From NCBI GenBank assembly GCA_902475285.1, contig CABRZA010000034.1, forward strand, positions 1-18,034: a stretch of 18,034 nt of DNA. Direction: 5' to 3'. Under the pieces are notes generated by a model, which was not told the DNA's origin, searched no databases, and saw only the letters and a list, made by a program, of their open reading frames with translations. Shown here piece by piece: positions 1-8,567 of this stretch (within the stretch, counting starts at the first letter, position 1; each line of letters begins with the position of its first letter). The stretch is from an uncultured Porphyromonadaceae bacterium (lineage in GTDB: Bacteria; Bacteroidota; Bacteroidia; Bacteroidales; Muribaculaceae). The translations under genes were made by a program, and so were the position numbers.

Positions 1-70
1 TCCGGCCGCTCATCCGCCGGCATCTTTCCACTTGTTCTTCGGTCGTTATGGTGTCCCATAACTCCCTCAT
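1..70 (-). CDS. 5' end of an unidentified gene running off the left edge
   Basis: A minus-strand frame opens with ATG (complement of 68-70) and stays open to base 1. It reads MRELWDTITTEEQ, followed by a basic stretch VERCRRM. The composition looks like a real amphipathic helix rather than a random shadow, and a plausible promoter lies upstream at 135-163. Only 23 codons are visible, so no family can be named. The plus-strand frames over the same bases run into stops at 59-124 and look less protein-like. The alternative is that bases 1-172 are simply intergenic. Confidence 0.4.
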   Translation of the reverse strand, partial: MRELWDTITTEEQVERCRRMSGR

Positions 71-134
71 CGCAAGTGAAAATCTGCTCGACGGCTGACC
101 GCCCTATCGGTAACATTTATTATTAAACAAGCTC

Positions 135-163
135 TTATAAAAGGTACACCGTGCTGTTGTCAA
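135..163 (-). promoter_or_regulatory. Candidate sigma70-like promoter for the left-edge gene
   Basis: On the minus strand a perfect TTGACA (complement of 158-163) is followed, after exactly 17 nt, by TTATAA (135-140). The TTGACA lies inside an odd-length palindrome TGTTG-T-CAACA (155-165). The predicted start of transcription, near 128, leaves a leader of about 58 nt before the ATG at 70. This is the E. coli-type spacing, not the TTTG/TAnnTTTG pattern seen elsewhere in the window, although TACCTTTT overlaps the -10 side. It may be coincidental. Confidence 0.35.
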
Positions 164-172
164 CACTCTCGC

Positions 173-835
173 CTAATCATCTTCGTGGACCGTGGTGGCG
201 ATGCTGAAGCGCTTTATGTCGAGGCCTTTGAGGAGGGTGAACAGGCTGTCGATGCGAGGGTAGGGGGTGTCGCGGTCCGCGCGGATGGTGATGTTGTTGT
301 CCTGCGTGATTTCGTTGGTATGTAGCCAGGCGTTGAGTTGCTCGCATGCCGAATCGTCGGCGAGAGCTACGGCGTGTGGTGCGGTGTCGTCGCCCCGTCG
401 GTTGTCGTAGCAGCGGAGGATGCCGAGGGTGTCGAGTTCTATGACAACGTCGGGAGCCTTGAAGGGCACGGGCGGCGCGTCGGGGAGACGTATTTCGAGA
501 GCTTTCGACGTCATGATGCGCTGGAGCATGATGTAGGTGGCGGGAACACTCATGAGGCTCAGGCCGCAGAGCACAATGCCGCCGACGCAGATCCATCGCT
601 TGACGGCAAAGCGCTTCACTGTCAGGCCTATTACCGAGGCGATGAGGCCTGTCGTGCCGAGGATGGCGGCGATAACAAAGGTGACGGCATAGGCTGGAGC
701 CACAGGCGAATCGAGATGCTCGAAGGAGGCGACGACATAGGCGTTCATGGCCCATATTGCCAGCAGCGACGCCAGCGATAGGCCCAGCCCCAGCCATGCC
801 ATCATCGCCGACGGTTTGCGAGGAGGTGTTGTCAT
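173..835 (-). CDS. Membrane protein with ExbD/TolR-like C-terminal domain
   Basis: The protein has 220 residues. Three hydrophobic segments lie near residues 13-36, 47-73 and 81-104. The segment pattern, including RWICVGGIVLCGLSLM, resembles small DUF4190-type membrane proteins. From about residue 128 to 216 the sequence follows the ExbD/TolR periplasmic fold: a beta strand VVIELDTLGIL, then a helix (EQLNAWL), then NITIRADRDTPYPRIDSL, then the strand IKRFSIATT. Real ExbD proteins have one N-terminal helix with a conserved membrane aspartate that carries protons for TonB/Tol motors. Here there are three helices and no aspartate inside them, so motor function is doubtful. No ExbB or TonB gene is visible nearby. 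The ATG at 833-835 fits the promoter near 908-915. The domain call is by motif resemblance and the function is unknown. Confidence 0.8.
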   Translation of the reverse strand: MTTPPRKPSAMMAWLGLGLSLASLLAIWAMNAYVVASFEHLDSPVAPAYAVTFVIAAILGTTGLIASVIGLTVKRFAVKRWICVGGIVLCGLSLMSVPATYIMLQRIMTSKALEIRLPDAPPVPFKAPDVVIELDTLGILRCYDNRRGDDTAPHAVALADDSACEQLNAWLHTNEITQDNNITIRADRDTPYPRIDSLFTLLKGLDIKRFSIATTVHEDD

Positions 836-907
836 ATTATATTATATATGGTTTAGTTAGTTCCGGCTCGGACGGTTTTTATAGGATGCCGTTATTCTTT
901 CTTCGGC

Positions 908-915
908 CAAAGATA
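908..915 (-). promoter_or_regulatory. Bacteroidota -7 element for the ExbD-like gene
   Basis: The minus strand reads TATCTTTG, a match to the TAnnTTTG -7 element of the Bacteroidota primary sigma factor. It lies about 73 bp upstream of the ATG at 835. No convincing -33 element was seen. Together with 989-996 it makes 836-1045 a divergent promoter region. Confidence 0.5.
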
Positions 916-968
916 CGAATAAATCTGAATATTGCTGCCGGGAGAAATATTTTTTTTGCGCAGGCGCG

Positions 969-996
969 GTTTTCGGCGGGGAAATTCGTAACTTTG
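969..996 (+). promoter_or_regulatory. Bacteroidota promoter for the SecB-like gene
   Basis: TAACTTTG (989-996) matches the TAnnTTTG -7 element, and a T-rich GTTTTCG near 969-975 sits at about the -33 distance. Transcription would begin near 1003, giving a short leader. The promoter probably also serves the malic enzyme gene, which follows after only 32 nt. Confidence 0.55.
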
Positions 997-1045
997 CGGT
1001 GTTGGCGGCGCCGAACATGAGGCGATGCCGCGACGTTGTAATATC

Positions 1046-1492
1046 ATGGAGGAAAATCAAGTGAATATCACCCTTGTGTCGGTGAGCGAAGTGCCGGGGT
1101 CGACGGTCCTCAACCGGTCGGCGTTGCGGCGCATGGGCCACGAACCCATCAATGTGGATATGAATGTGCGTGTGGTGCCCGACCTCGAGCGCGGCATGAT
1201 CAGTCTTGTGGTGTCGTGCAGCTACATAGCACTCCTGTCGATGGTGCGACAGCGCGTGCTTACAAGTTCGGTGGTAGCCACTTTCGAGGTCGGCGACCTC
1301 AAAAGCCACATTATCCAACGCGGTCAGGAAGTTGTTGTAGCCGCCAAGCTTATGGAGACGATGCTTGGCATAGCAGTCGGCGCCCTTCGCGGCGTGGTGG
1401 CCGTGCGCACAGCAGGCACACCGCTGCGCCACCGCCCCTTGCCGATTATCAACCTTACCGCGCTGATGTACCGCCTTAATTACGGCAAATAA
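1046..1492 (+). CDS. Small protein with SecB-like fold pattern (putative chaperone)
   Basis: The protein has 148 residues from ATG 1046. An in-frame ATG at 1025 would add seven basic residues; the later start, MEENQVNI, looks more natural. The N-terminal two thirds alternate hydrophobic residues as in beta strands (NVDMNVRVVPD, MISLVVSCSYIALL, VVATFEVGDL). These are followed by a helix (LMETMLGIAVGALRGVVAVR) and a terminal PLPIINLTALMYRL. The order resembles SecB, in which four strands are followed by a long helix and a motif near 'LAPVNFDALF'. If correct, it would bind unfolded exported or aggregation-prone proteins in the cytosol. No signal peptide or membrane helix is present. The similarity is a pattern judgement, not a measured alignment, and 'conserved hypothetical' is the cautious name. 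It probably shares a transcript with the malic enzyme gene. Confidence 0.65.
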   Translation: MEENQVNITLVSVSEVPGSTVLNRSALRRMGHEPINVDMNVRVVPDLERGMISLVVSCSYIALLSMVRQRVLTSSVVATFEVGDLKSHIIQRGQEVVVAAKLMETMLGIAVGALRGVVAVRTAGTPLRHRPLPIINLTALMYRLNYGK

Positions 1493-1507
1493 AACCATCC
1501 GCCGCGC

Positions 1508-1524
1508 CGGAGTGTTTTAAATGC

Positions 1525-1537
<13 letters not shown>
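1508..1537 (+). promoter_or_regulatory. Hairpin presenting the malic enzyme start codon
   Basis: CGGAGTGTTT (1508-1517) is the exact reverse complement of AAACACTCCG (1528-1537). The intervening 10 nt, with one extra T-G closing pair, contain the ATG at 1525. In the mRNA the start codon would sit in the hairpin loop. No T tract follows, so it is not an ordinary terminator for the preceding gene. A role in translation control is inference. Confidence 0.5.
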
Positions 1538-2856
<1,319 letters not shown>

Positions 2857-2907
2857 GGTGGATTGGGAATCGGGAAATGGAAAAATGACGGCGTTTTTTT
2901 AATGCGG

Positions 2908-2939
2908 TTTCGCAAATTTTCGAAAAATTTGTAATTTTG
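2908..2939 (+). promoter_or_regulatory. Bacteroidota promoter for the asd operon
   Basis: TAATTTTG (2932-2939) is a good -7 element, with TTTCG (2908-2912) at roughly -33 distance. The start of transcription would fall around 2945, leaving a leader of under 20 nt before the ATG at 2962. It gives asd its own promoter despite lying only 105 bp behind the malic enzyme gene. Confidence 0.6.
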
Positions 2940-2963
2940 CAGTTTAAAATATAACTGCAAAAT
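2934..2963 (+). promoter_or_regulatory. 11-bp perfect inverted repeat over asd -7 box and start codon
   Basis: ATTTTGCAGTT (2934-2944) and AACTGCAAAAT (2953-2963) are exact reverse complements with an 8-nt spacer. The left arm covers most of the -7 element and the right arm ends inside the asd ATG. Because the predicted transcription start lies between the arms, an operator is more natural than an RNA hairpin. No regulator is identified. Confidence 0.45.
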
Positions 2964-3975
2964 GAAAATCGCTATCGTGGGCGCTTCGGGCGCCGTAGGT
3001 CAGGAATTTCTCCGTATTCTCGAAGATTCTGATTTCGTTATCGATGAGCTGCGCCTCTTCGGCTCGGCCCGCAGTGCCGGCACTGTGTATACTTTCCGCG
3101 GTAAGCCCACCGAGCCCGTGAGGGAGCTGGGCCGCGATGCCGACGATTTCAAGGACATCGACTTCGCCTTTGTATCGGCCGGCGGCGACGTGTCGAAGCA
3201 ATATGCCTTGCACATCACGGCTCACGGTGCCATAATGATCGACAATTCCAGCGCCTTCCGCATGGACCCCGACGTGCCTCTGGTGGTGCCCGAGGTGAAC
3301 GGTGCCGACGCCCTCGACGCTCCCCGAGGCATAATAGCCAATCCCAACTGCACTACTATCCAGATGGTTGTGGCCCTCAATCCCATCCACAAGGCCAGTC
3401 CCATACGCCGCGTGCACGTGGCCACCTATCAGGCAGCCAGCGGTGCCGGAGCCACGGGCATGGCAGAGCTCGAGCAGCAGACCCGTGAGATAGCCGCCGG
3501 CGAAGAGCCTACGGTGAAGAAGTTCGCCGACCAATTGGCTTTCAACCTCATACCCCATATCGACGTCTTCACCGACAACGGCTACACCCGCGAGGAGATG
3601 AAGATGCACCTCGAGACCAAGAAAATTATGCACGCCCCGACTCTCGAAGTGAGCGCCACCTGCGTGCGCGTGCCCGTGATGCGCGCGCACAGCGAGGCAA
3701 TATGGGTGGAGACGGAGCGCCCCATAAGCGTGGAGGAAGCCCGCGACATCTTCGCCGAAGCTCCGGGTGTGGTGCTCGTCGACGAAGCCCGTCCCTGCGG
3801 TTACCCCATGCCCCTGCATGTAGCCGGCACTGACCCCGTGTTCGTTGGCCGCATACGCCGCGACCTTGCCGACAGCGGCGGTCTGGCTTTCTGGTCCGTG
3901 GCCGACCAAATTCGTAAAGGCGCAGCCCTCAACGCCGTGCAGATAGCACGCTATATCATCGACCACCGACATTGA
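2962..3975 (+). CDS. asd: Aspartate-semialdehyde dehydrogenase
   Basis: The protein has 337 residues, a normal length for the family. It reduces aspartyl-4-phosphate to aspartate-4-semialdehyde with NADPH. This is the second step of the pathway to lysine, diaminopimelate, threonine and methionine, and so it feeds peptidoglycan synthesis in the cytosol. The N-terminal Rossmann motif is GASGAVGQ (residues 7-14). The catalytic cysteine is in NPNCTT (C130), followed by [13 protein letters not shown]. The substrate-binding and acid-base segment [14 protein letters not shown] carries H243. The start at 2962 gives [10 protein letters not shown], the expected opening. The stop is followed after 1 nt by the antiporter ATG, so the two are almost certainly co-transcribed. 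A dyad at 2934-2963 may control the gene. Confidence 0.97.
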   Translation: MKIAIVGASGAVGQEFLRILEDSDFVIDELRLFGSARSAGTVYTFRGKPTEPVRELGRDADDFKDIDFAFVSAGGDVSKQYALHITAHGAIMIDNSSAFRMDPDVPLVVPEVNGADALDAPRGIIANPNCTTIQMVVALNPIHKASPIRRVHVATYQAASGAGATGMAELEQQTREIAAGEEPTVKKFADQLAFNLIPHIDVFTDNGYTREEMKMHLETKKIMHAPTLEVSATCVRVPVMRAHSEAIWVETERPISVEEARDIFAEAPGVVLVDEARPCGYPMPLHVAGTDPVFVGRIRRDLADSGGLAFWSVADQIRKGAALNAVQIARYIIDHRH

Positions 3976-3976
3976 A

Positions 3977-6109
3977 ATGATTCCTCTCGCGCAAGCCCTG
4001 GTGACGCAGCCCGTGCAGATATTCTTTATCGTGCTGGCCATCATCCTCTTTGCGCCCCTGCTCCTCAACAAGCTCAAAATCCCCCACATCATAGGCATGA
4101 TAGTGGCCGGGGTGGTGATCGGTCCCTACGGCTTCAATGTGCTCGACAACGACTCGTCGTTTGCCATCTTCGGACAGGTCGGACTGCTCTATCTCATGTT
4201 CCTTGCCGGACTTGAGATTGACATGTACCATCTCAAACTCAACCTGCGGCGCGGGCTGCTCTTCGGCATCCTCACGCTGGCCATACCGCTGATACTCGGC
4301 GTGGTGTCGAGCGTGTGGATACTGCATCTCGACGCCACCACGGCCTTTCTGCTCGGTGCCATGTACGCCTCGCACACCCTGTTGGCCTATCCTGTGGCGG
4401 CACGTCTGGGCATCACGCGAGCGCCGGCAGTACTCATCGCCATCGTCGGCACCATCATCGCCGTCATCGGCGCCCTCCTCGTGCTGGCGGCCACGGTGAG
4501 CGTGCGCCGTGAAGGCTACTTCAACATCGGCGCCATAGCCCTGCTGATGCTCCGCCTTGCGCTGTGGGTGGCCGCGTTGCTGTATCTCTACCCACGCATC
4601 ACGCGCTATTTCTTCAAGAAATTTTCCGACAAGGTCACGCAGTATGTCTTTGTGATGGTGCTTGTCTTTCTGGCGGCCTGCTCGGCGCAGCTAATAGGTC
4701 TCGAACCTGTTCTCGGCGCCTTCTTCGCCGGTCTGCTCCTCAACCGCTATATCCCTGTTGCTTCGCCGCTTATGAGCTCGATAGAGTTTGTGGGCAACGC
4801 GCTCTTCATCCCTTACTTTCTCATCAGCGTGGGCATGATGATCAATGTGCGAGTCTTCGGCGACAGCGCCACCGTGGGCATGGCCTCGATAATGCTTGCC
4901 GTGGCTCTGGCGAGCAAGTGGCTGCCGGCATGGCTTGCGCAGAAGATATGCCGCCTCGACGCCGACAGCCGCAACGTGATGTTCGGCCTCACGGCCGCGC
5001 ATACAGCGGTGGCTCTCGCCGTGGTGGCCGTGGGTTATAACTTGCAGATGTTCGACGAGCGCATCCTCAACAGCACCATTGCCGTAATCCTCGTCACCTG
5101 CGGCGTGGCGCCCGTCATCACCTCAGGAGCCGCATCGCGCCTGAAAGTGAAGATGCTCGAGGAGGAGCCCGACGCCGCCGGCGGGAAGGGACGCCGCAAC
5201 AACCGCACGCTCATCGCCGTGGCAAATCCCCTCACCACGCCTCAGCTGGTGGAGATGGCGGTGCTGATGCGCAACACCCGGGGCACTCACAACTTCTATG
5301 CCCTCCATGTGCGCAACGACAACAGCACTGCTGCCAAGGCCATATCGCGCAACTCTCTTGAAGCCGCCAAGAGCACTGCCGCCGCAGCCGACATTCACAT
5401 CGATACTCTCGAGCGCTACGACCTCAACACCGTCACCGGCGTGCTCAACACCATCGAGGAGCGCGACATCACCGAGATTATGCTGGGCATGCACCGCCGC
5501 ATCACGGTAATCGATTCGTTCTTCGGCAACAAGGTTGAGCAGCTTCTGCGTGCCACCAACCGTATGATTATCATATCGCGCTGCTACATTCCCGCCGGAA
5601 CCATAACGCGCGTGGTGGTGTGGGTACCGGCCGACGCGCAGTACGAGACCGGCTTCAACCGCTGGGTGCGAGCCCTCTCGCGGCTCACGCGTCAGGTGGG
5701 ATGCCGCATAATATTCTGCTGCCCCGGCGAGCTGCAGCCCCTCATCCGCGGTGTAATTTATTCCGAGAACTACGGCATACGCTGCGAGTTCCGTACCACT
5801 CAAGGGATGGACGACCTCATATTGATGTCGAACACCATCCTCGACGACGACCTTTTCGTAGTAATCGGCGCCCGCGTGCAGTCGGTGAGCTACCGCTCCG
5901 AAATGACGGAACTTCCGGGCTTCTTGCAGCGGTATTTCTCGCGCAACAACCTCATGATGATTTACCCCGAGCAGTTCGGCGAAGCGCCGGTACTCACCTC
6001 GTTCACCGACCCTCTGGCATCCGACATTGCCAGCGGACCCTCGCCGATTTTTGTCAACCTCGGCAAGGCGCTCGGACGCTTCTTCTCGAAAATCAGATGG
6101 CACAGATAA
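3977..6109 (+). CDS. CPA2-type cation:proton antiporter with C-terminal tandem domains
   Basis: The protein has 710 residues. Residues of about 10-395 form 12-13 hydrophobic helices typical of the monovalent cation:proton antiporter-2 family (Kef/NapA-like), with IPHIIGMIVAGVVIGPYG, LYLMFLAGLEIDM and EPVLGAFFAGLLLNR in the usual order. These proteins exchange Na+ or K+ for H+ across the inner membrane. From about residue 405 the protein is cytosolic and holds two alpha/beta units (about 408-540 and 543-675) that look like universal-stress-protein-type modules, starting NRTLIAVANPL and TRVVVWVPAD. They probably regulate the transporter by binding a ligand. TrkA-N (RCK) domains, common in Kef proteins, are not evident. 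It starts 1 nt after asd and overlaps the methyltransferase gene by 13 nt. The ion specificity cannot be read. Confidence 0.92.
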   Translation: MIPLAQALVTQPVQIFFIVLAIILFAPLLLNKLKIPHIIGMIVAGVVIGPYGFNVLDNDSSFAIFGQVGLLYLMFLAGLEIDMYHLKLNLRRGLLFGILTLAIPLILGVVSSVWILHLDATTAFLLGAMYASHTLLAYPVAARLGITRAPAVLIAIVGTIIAVIGALLVLAATVSVRREGYFNIGAIALLMLRLALWVAALLYLYPRITRYFFKKFSDKVTQYVFVMVLVFLAACSAQLIGLEPVLGAFFAGLLLNRYIPVASPLMSSIEFVGNALFIPYFLISVGMMINVRVFGDSATVGMASIMLAVALASKWLPAWLAQKICRLDADSRNVMFGLTAAHTAVALAVVAVGYNLQMFDERILNSTIAVILVTCGVAPVITSGAASRLKVKMLEEEPDAAGGKGRRNNRTLIAVANPLTTPQLVEMAVLMRNTRGTHNFYALHVRNDNSTAAKAISRNSLEAAKSTAAAADIHIDTLERYDLNTVTGVLNTIEERDITEIMLGMHRRITVIDSFFGNKVEQLLRATNRMIIISRCYIPAGTITRVVVWVPADAQYETGFNRWVRALSRLTRQVGCRIIFCCPGELQPLIRGVIYSENYGIRCEFRTTQGMDDLILMSNTILDDDLFVVIGARVQSVSYRSEMTELPGFLQRYFSRNNLMMIYPEQFGEAPVLTSFTDPLASDIASGPSPIFVNLGKALGRFFSKIRWHR

Positions 6110-6900
6110 TTACCCTCGACACCCTCGACCATCCCCTCGCGGCCCCGTATGCCTCGCTCACCGAGGCCCAGTTGCGCGACGAGCTTCATCCCGGCCAGGG
6201 TCTCTTCATTGCCGAAAGCCCCAAGGTGGTACGCCTCGCTCTCGACGCCGGCTGCGAGCCGGTGAGCCTCATGTGCGAGCGCAAGCATATCGAAGGCGAT
6301 GCCGCCGGCATTATTGCCGACTGTCCGGCCGACATGCCGCTTCTTACGGGCAGCCGCGGGCTCTTGGCATCCATCACGGGCTACACTCTCACTCGCGGCG
6401 TGCTATGCGCCATGCGGCGCCCCGTGCTGCCGTCGCTGGCCGACATTGCCCCCGCCGCGCGTCGCATAGCCGTCATCGATTCCGTTACCGACACCACCAA
6501 CATCGGCGCAATATTCCGCTCGGCCGCCGCGCTGGGCATCGATGCCGTGGCCGTCACTCCAACCACCTGCGACCCGCTCAACCGCCGCGCCGTGCGCGTG
6601 TCGATGGGCACGGTGTTCAAGATACCATGGTGCCGCCTTGGCTCCGACCCCTACGGCGAGCTCCGTGAGGCCGGCTTCCAGACCATAGCCATGGCTCTCA
6701 CCCACCGCAGTGTGCCCGTCGACGACCCCGTGCTCCGCGCCATCCCCCGCGCCGCAATCGTGCTCGGCACAGAGGGCGACGGTTTGCCGCAGGCCGTGAT
6801 CGACGGTGCCGACTATGTGGCGCGAATACCCATGCAGCGCGGCGTCGATAGCCTCAACGTTGCAGCGGCTGCCGCGCTCACTTTCTGGCAGCTCCGATGA
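6097..6900 (+). CDS. TrmH/SpoU-family RNA 2'-O-methyltransferase
   Basis: The protein has 267 residues from ATG 6097. SPOUT-class enzymes of this family transfer methyl from SAM to a ribose 2'-OH of rRNA or tRNA. The N-terminal 100 residues resemble the substrate-binding domain of TrmH/RlmB relatives (GQGLFIAESPKVVRLAL). The three SPOUT motifs are present: TTNIGAIFRSAAALGIDAV (motif 1, with the catalytic Arg), IVLGTEGDGL (motif 2) and IPMQRGVDSLNVAAAAAL (motif 3, forming the knot and SAM site). The frame is open further upstream, but the ATG at 6097 gives the natural N-terminus. It overlaps the antiporter stop by 13 nt, implying translational coupling. Whether the target is 23S rRNA or tRNA cannot be decided here. 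Confidence 0.93.
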   Translation: MAQIITLDTLDHPLAAPYASLTEAQLRDELHPGQGLFIAESPKVVRLALDAGCEPVSLMCERKHIEGDAAGIIADCPADMPLLTGSRGLLASITGYTLTRGVLCAMRRPVLPSLADIAPAARRIAVIDSVTDTTNIGAIFRSAAALGIDAVAVTPTTCDPLNRRAVRVSMGTVFKIPWCRLGSDPYGELREAGFQTIAMALTHRSVPVDDPVLRAIPRAAIVLGTEGDGLPQAVIDGADYVARIPMQRGVDSLNVAAAAALTFWQLR

Positions 6901-6963
6901 CGTTTTCGATAGATTTGTGATAGATTGGGTTGCAACGGCGCATTTTTTTTGACGGACTTTCGC

Positions 6964-6971
6964 TAATTTTG
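6964..6971 (+). promoter_or_regulatory. Bacteroidota -7 element for the TPR regulator
   Basis: TAATTTTG matches TAnnTTTG and lies 20 bp upstream of the ATG at 6991. A T8 run at 6943-6950 is nearby, but a well-spaced -33 element is not clear. The leader would be only about 12 nt. Confidence 0.5.
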
Positions 6972-6990
6972 CATTGAAAATTTGCAGTCT

Positions 6991-8559
6991 ATGCGTCATT
7001 TGCCGATAATAATCACATCTGTATTTCTTGCCCTGTTCATGGCCTCGGGGTGCCGCAAGACGCATCCGTCGGCTTCCGCACGCGAATATGAGGAGGGTCT
7101 TACCTTGGAGGCATGGACTATGCTCGACACCGGTGCGCCTTTCCCCGACTATTTCGCCGTGCAGGAGGAGGCCGTGCGGCAGCTTCGTGAAGGTACGAGC
7201 CGTGAAAATCCTGTGGCCGTGCTCGAGCAGATGGCGTATTTTCTCTTTTCGGTGGGACGCCTCGAGGAGGCATTGCCGTTTTTCGACGAAGCCCTCGACT
7301 CGCTCCACGCGCAGCCCGGGGTGCCGGCCTCGGAGTGTGCCGTGCAGCTCTACGGCGATCTCAGTCAGTATTACGACCGTCTCGGCATGGCCGACAAGGC
7401 CGTCGAATACAGCGATTCATCGCTCGCCGTGAGCCGGCGTTGCGGAGGAAAGTTGATGAGCGACATATGGCGTTTCCGTACACAGATATATGCTAACCGA
7501 GGGCGCACGGCCGAGGCTTTCGCATGTCTCGACAGCGCCGCCGAAGCCGTGCGCCGCAGCGAGGACTCCTCCGATTCGGACATTCTTTTGGCCGGAATCG
7601 ATGCCGAACGGGCCAATATCATCCTGTCGCTCCGCCCCTCGCGCGATTCCGTCGACCTTGCCGTTTCGCTGCTGGAAAAGATACGCCGTGAGGGCATCGT
7701 CCACTACTTTACTGAATACGAAGGTGCCTATGGCCAGGCTCTCTATCTTCAAGGCCATAAGAACGAGGGCATAGAGCTGATGGAATCGGCACTTGAAGTC
7801 ATACGTAGCTTAGGCGATCTCGAGCTTACATTCCTCGAAATGCGACGGCTTATCGAGGTATATTCAGCCGAACATATGTACGACAAGTTGAGCGTTCTAT
7901 ACCCTGAGTATACTGTCCTCAGCGACTCCATGAGCCGTGCTCGGCACAATCTCGACCTTGTTACGGCAAAGGTGCGCTCCGATGTGGCCGCCAAGGAGAG
8001 AGAGAACCATGCCCTGCAACGTCAGTTGGCGAGCAAGCAGCGTCAGAACGTGCTGATTATATGTGTCTTCCTGCTTTTTGCAGCGACGGCGGTAGGCTTG
8101 ATAGTGATAGGGCGCCGCTACTATCTGCGCATGAAGTGCAGGCGCGACGCCGAGCATGCACGGCGTCTGTCGGCCGAGGTCTCCGCCAGCGAGGCTATCA
8201 GTGAGCGCGACTCGGCCTTGGAACGCATCGACGCCTTGCGCACCGAAATGTCGTCGGTACCGTCCGACATACTGCATCGCCCGCAGCCCTTCGGCGACAA
8301 CGCCGGCCCATTCCTGCGTGCCTTCAATGCCTTGTATCCGGGTTTTGCCGACAGCCTGCGTCGCGATTTCCCGTCGCTCACCGACACCGACGTCATATTT
8401 TGCATGCTTATCTATCTGCAGCATAGCTCCGAAGAGATATCGTTATATCTCAGTATCTCGCGTGCCAGCGTCAACAGCGCCCGCTACCGTATACGCACCA
8501 AACTTGCCCTGCCCAAAGACATAAACCTCGACCAGTTCCTCCAACAGCGCCCCGGCTGA
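6991..8559 (+). CDS. TPR lipoprotein with transmembrane helix and C-terminal LuxR-like HTH
   Basis: The protein has 522 residues. It begins with a signal peptide (LPIIITSVFLALFM) ending in a lipobox ASGC, so Cys21 is probably lipidated. Residues of about 60-300 are helical and contain TPR-like repeats (MAYFLFSVGRLEEALPFFDEAL, and DLSQYYDRLGMADKAVEYSD). A coiled coil (about 314-352) precedes a transmembrane helix near 353-375 (ICVFLLFAATAVGLIVIG). A second coiled coil leads to a C-terminal helix-turn-helix at about 464-507, with LTDTDVIFCMLIYL followed by SSEEISLYLSISRASVNSA. This layout is common in Bacteroidota and places the TPR sensor in the periplasm and the HTH in the cytosol, which would make it a one-component membrane regulator. 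Neither ligand nor targets are evident. The ATG at 6991 is preferred over an upstream TTG because of promoter position and signal peptide. Confidence 0.88.
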   Translation: MRHLPIIITSVFLALFMASGCRKTHPSASAREYEEGLTLEAWTMLDTGAPFPDYFAVQEEAVRQLREGTSRENPVAVLEQMAYFLFSVGRLEEALPFFDEALDSLHAQPGVPASECAVQLYGDLSQYYDRLGMADKAVEYSDSSLAVSRRCGGKLMSDIWRFRTQIYANRGRTAEAFACLDSAAEAVRRSEDSSDSDILLAGIDAERANIILSLRPSRDSVDLAVSLLEKIRREGIVHYFTEYEGAYGQALYLQGHKNEGIELMESALEVIRSLGDLELTFLEMRRLIEVYSAEHMYDKLSVLYPEYTVLSDSMSRARHNLDLVTAKVRSDVAAKERENHALQRQLASKQRQNVLIICVFLLFAATAVGLIVIGRRYYLRMKCRRDAEHARRLSAEVSASEAISERDSALERIDALRTEMSSVPSDILHRPQPFGDNAGPFLRAFNALYPGFADSLRRDFPSLTDTDVIFCMLIYLQHSSEEISLYLSISRASVNSARYRIRTKLALPKDINLDQFLQQRPG

Positions 8560-8567
8560 GACACCGT

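Noticed and set aside
836..1045. A gene in the 210-bp divergent gap
   Set aside because: Frames crossing this gap are AT-rich at the start and without protein-like composition. The two -7 elements pointing outward explain the region as promoters.
2944..4098. A 384-codon antisense frame across asd
   Set aside because: It overlaps asd entirely and has no recognisable domain, signal peptide or promoter.
5620..6096. Upstream in-frame extension of the TrmH-family gene
   Set aside because: It lies in the alternative frame of the antiporter gene, is Arg/Pro/His-rich, and adds nothing that belongs to the family. The ATG at 6097 gives the normal length.
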